A stretch of DNA of 64,000 nt from Hyphomicrobium nitrativorans NL23 (lineage in GTDB: Bacteria > Pseudomonadota > Alphaproteobacteria > Rhizobiales > Hyphomicrobiaceae). The position numbers and the translations under genes are program-made. Position 1 is the stretch's first letter, and each line of letters starts with the position of its first letter. The stretch lies in NCBI RefSeq assembly GCF_000503895.1, contig NC_022997.1, forward strand, positions 2,979,821 to 3,043,820. Reading direction: 5' to 3'. The notes under the pieces are model-generated. The model worked only from the letters and a program-made list of their open reading frames with translations, was not told where the DNA came from and did not search any database. This document shows positions 62,212 through 64,000 of the stretch, in pieces.

Positions 62212-64000
62212 TCAGTGCATGAGCGCCGGCCCGACGAGGGCGCGCGCAACAGGGTCGCCGGCCGGCCGCTGGATCTCCATGGCCCCTGTGGCGCTCATGG
62301 CGCCGGTGAACGCCTCTCGCCAGATCTCACTCACAGCCCCCACCTTGCGCGCCTGCGCTTCTCCGTACTCCTGCGCAACTCGAGCCAGGAACGCCGCCTG
62401 CTGCGCGGGATCGGTGGCCAGGAGTTGCTGCGCGAGATATTTCGCCCGCTCACCTTTGATCGCGGACAGCTTCTCGAGCGCGTCAGCCAGTGAATTCACC
62501 GCTGCATTGATCAAACCGCCCTGGTCGCGGATATATCGGAGCGAGCGGACCATGCTCCCCACATCAATCGCATCCACGGCCTTTTCCGCAGTTGTCGAGT
62601 TCCCCAAAACCTTCCGGGCTGTGTCGGAGATGCGTGTCTCGCGGCGCGTGAGTTCCGAGAGCTGCGCGCGGCGACCGCCCGGATATGCGAATTTCCCTGT
62701 CTCGCCTGCCCGCTGTGGCATCAGGAACCGCAGTTGGTCACCGACATTCGGGCTGCGCAGGGCACCCGTGAAGTCAGTCGTCGGCCCCGCTGCTTTGCCG
62801 CCCATGCGGCTCGATCTGACCTGGAGCCAGGCGCGGCGCACCATCGCCTTTTCGGCTTCCGACATAGACGCCCACTGCGCTCTCGAAATCTGTTCCGTCC
62901 CGTTCGCGAACGCACGTCCGAGTTCACCTGCGTTCAGCAGCTCAGATTTCGAGGCAAAATTGTCGAGCGCGTCACGATAGGCCGCGTTGATGGTCGGAAC
63001 GCCTTTCGCGTTGGGCTTGAACACGTCGCGCATGAGATCGTGTTTCAGGCCCGTCAGTAGTCGCCGAAGATTACCCTTCGAACCCGCGATTTCGGCGTCC
63101 AGCGTTTGTTTTGCACTGTGGAACTTAGAAACGTCGGTGACGGGAAACCGGGGAAGCCCGTATCTCCCGATTCCTGCCGTTCCCTCTTGCGTGAACTGCG
63201 CGATGACGTTCCCGAGCATCCGGCGCTCAACATCGGTGAGCTCCATGGCGCGGAGACTGTACTGCTGCAGCGTGGTCGAGAGATCAAACGGCTGCGAGCT
63301 CTGGCGCGCCTTGGCGAAGAGCTTGTCGGCCTCTTTCGATCGCTTTGCCGTGACGCCAGCTACTTTGTCCGCGAAGGTCTCATCCGAGAGCCCCATAGCC
63401 AGGCGCATGTTCTCGCGAAGGCGCGCGATCTGACCACCTGCCTCCGCGCCGCGGCCGAAGTCGATTTGGCCGGCCTGTCTGTTAGCCAGGAACGGCTCCA
63501 CGATCTCATCCGCGTCTCCGCCAACCTTGATGCCGCGAAGAACGCGCTGCGTCGTCGGGGACACGTCAGCGATGGTCTCGGGAAGATCAGCCGTTCCGTG
63601 CTGGAAACGCGTGGCCTGCTGTCCAGCCTGCAATTCTCGAGCAATGTCGGCCTCCGTCATCCCGGCCTTGCGCAGACGGTCAGCAAAGTAAAGTTGAGCT
63701 GCTGCCTCATTGTCAGCCACCGACGTCACTGCCTGCCGGCCGCCGCCGATAGCGCGCGCAGCAGCAGGCAGGCCCGCGCCGATGGCAGCGCCAAGACCTG
63801 CGCCCTCCATGCCGCTGTCGATGCGGTTTTGGAAACCATCTTCACCCGACGCGAAGCCGGCGGTTGCACCGTAACCCGCGCCAACCCCCGACGAGCGAGT
63901 TGCTTTGCCCAGGAAGGTCGGAGCGCGGGAAACGGCACGCGCGGCAAGGCCGCCCGGAACAGCGAACCCGCCTGCCAACTCGGCACCCAACGCCGTGCCT
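62212..64000 (-). CDS. Large putative DNA-ejection/internal virion protein (5' partial)
   Basis: At least 596 residues; the frame is open to the right edge, so the start is missing. The visible N-terminal part is Gly/Ala-rich and hydrophobic with glycine-zipper character (GVGAGYGATAGFASG, GAGLGAAIGAGLPAAARAIG), a hallmark of phage ejection proteins that insert in membranes. A long helical region follows with many charged residues. It ends with GDPVARALVGPALMH, repeating the motif found in the next protein. Podovirus gp16-like function is inferred. Confidence 0.6.
   Translation of the reverse strand, partial: GTALGAELAGGFAVPGGLAARAVSRAPTFLGKATRSSGVGAGYGATAGFASGEDGFQNRIDSGMEGAGLGAAIGAGLPAAARAIGGGRQAVTSVADNEAAAQLYFADRLRKAGMTEADIARELQAGQQATRFQHGTADLPETIADVSPTTQRVLRGIKVGGDADEIVEPFLANRQAGQIDFGRGAEAGGQIARLRENMRLAMGLSDETFADKVAGVTAKRSKEADKLFAKARQSSQPFDLSTTLQQYSLRAMELTDVERRMLGNVIAQFTQEGTAGIGRYGLPRFPVTDVSKFHSAKQTLDAEIAGSKGNLRRLLTGLKHDLMRDVFKPNAKGVPTINAAYRDALDNFASKSELLNAGELGRAFANGTEQISRAQWASMSEAEKAMVRRAWLQVRSSRMGGKAAGPTTDFTGALRSPNVGDQLRFLMPQRAGETGKFAYPGGRRAQLSELTRRETRISDTARKVLGNSTTAEKAVDAIDVGSMVRSLRYIRDQGGLINAAVNSLADALEKLSAIKGERAKYLAQQLLATDPAQQAAFLARVAQEYGEAQARKVGAVSEIWREAFTGAMSATGAMEIQRPAGDPVARALVGPALMH

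Larger units (their letters stand above)
54418..64000. mobile_element. Prophage (tRNA-Thr-proximal part)
   Basis: A continuous run of short, mostly overlapping minus-strand genes of unknown function, an S74 chaperone-like protein, two large virion-type proteins and a small plus-strand block with an excisionase-type helix-turn-helix gene. It starts directly after tRNA-Thr and runs off the right edge. No integrase, terminase, portal or capsid gene is seen, so these must lie beyond 64000 if the prophage is intact. Podovirus-like affinity is suggested by the ejection-protein-like large gene only. Confidence 0.75.

Overview
The window is GC-rich, densely coded DNA of an alphaproteobacterial methylotroph, most likely a Hyphomicrobium-like member of the Hyphomicrobiales. 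The evidence is a complete mxa cluster for calcium-type methanol dehydrogenase, alphaproteobacterial regulators (FixJ-type response regulators, an HWE kinase) and palindromic intergenic repeats of a kind common in this order. Species assignment is inference; no rRNA gene is present.

Layout. 1-4.7 kb: the pyruvate dehydrogenase operon aceE (5' end cut by the window), aceF and lpd. 4.7-13.4 kb: a stress and storage block with two PRC-barrel proteins, a small EF-hand protein, a GH15 glucanase/trehalase-like enzyme, otsA, a PfkB-family kinase, otsB and a matrixin-like metalloprotease. 13.4-19.5 kb: a two-gene signalling operon on the minus strand, made of a giant soluble hybrid kinase with eight near-identical HAMP-array repeats (broken by a +1 frameshift in this sequence) and a REC-HWE kinase. 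19.6-25.5 kb: an outer-membrane beta-barrel protein, a ROK-type kinase whose motifs are in permuted order, a DUF892 protein, and a MASE1 kinase/FixJ-type regulator pair with a 25-residue membrane peptide downstream. 26-31.5 kb: two tandem paralogous TonB-dependent receptors with conserved leaders. 31.5-34 kb: an O-acetylhomoserine sulfhydrylase-like gene and small hypothetical genes.

34-47.3 kb: the methanol oxidation cluster, read on the minus strand as mxaF-J-G-I-R-S-A-C-K-L-D plus a YVTN beta-propeller gene and a small secreted protein. Divergent from mxaF are a lipoprotein gene and a LuxR-type response regulator that may correspond to mxaB. MxaF carries Asp-Tyr-Ala at the active site and mxaI is present, so this is the calcium enzyme and not lanthanide-dependent XoxF. 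MxaF/MxaI oxidise methanol in the periplasm, MxaG (cytochrome cL) takes the electrons, MxaJ/MxaD assist, and MxaR/S/A/C/K/L are the maturation machinery linked to calcium insertion. Stem-loops after mxaF and after mxaI probably set the expression steps between structural and maturation genes.

47.4-54.4 kb: a LolA-like periplasmic protein, an AT-rich spacer, a methyl-accepting chemotaxis protein, tRNA-Tyr, an rRNA 2'-O-methyltransferase, a Tyr/His/Arg-rich secreted protein, galE and tRNA-Thr(TGT). 54.4-64 kb: the end of a prophage lying against tRNA-Thr. It has overlapping small minus-strand genes, an S74 chaperone-like mini-protein, two large putative virion proteins and a plus-strand block with a helix-turn-helix gene. 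Integrase, terminase and capsid genes are not in view and must lie beyond the right edge if the prophage is complete.
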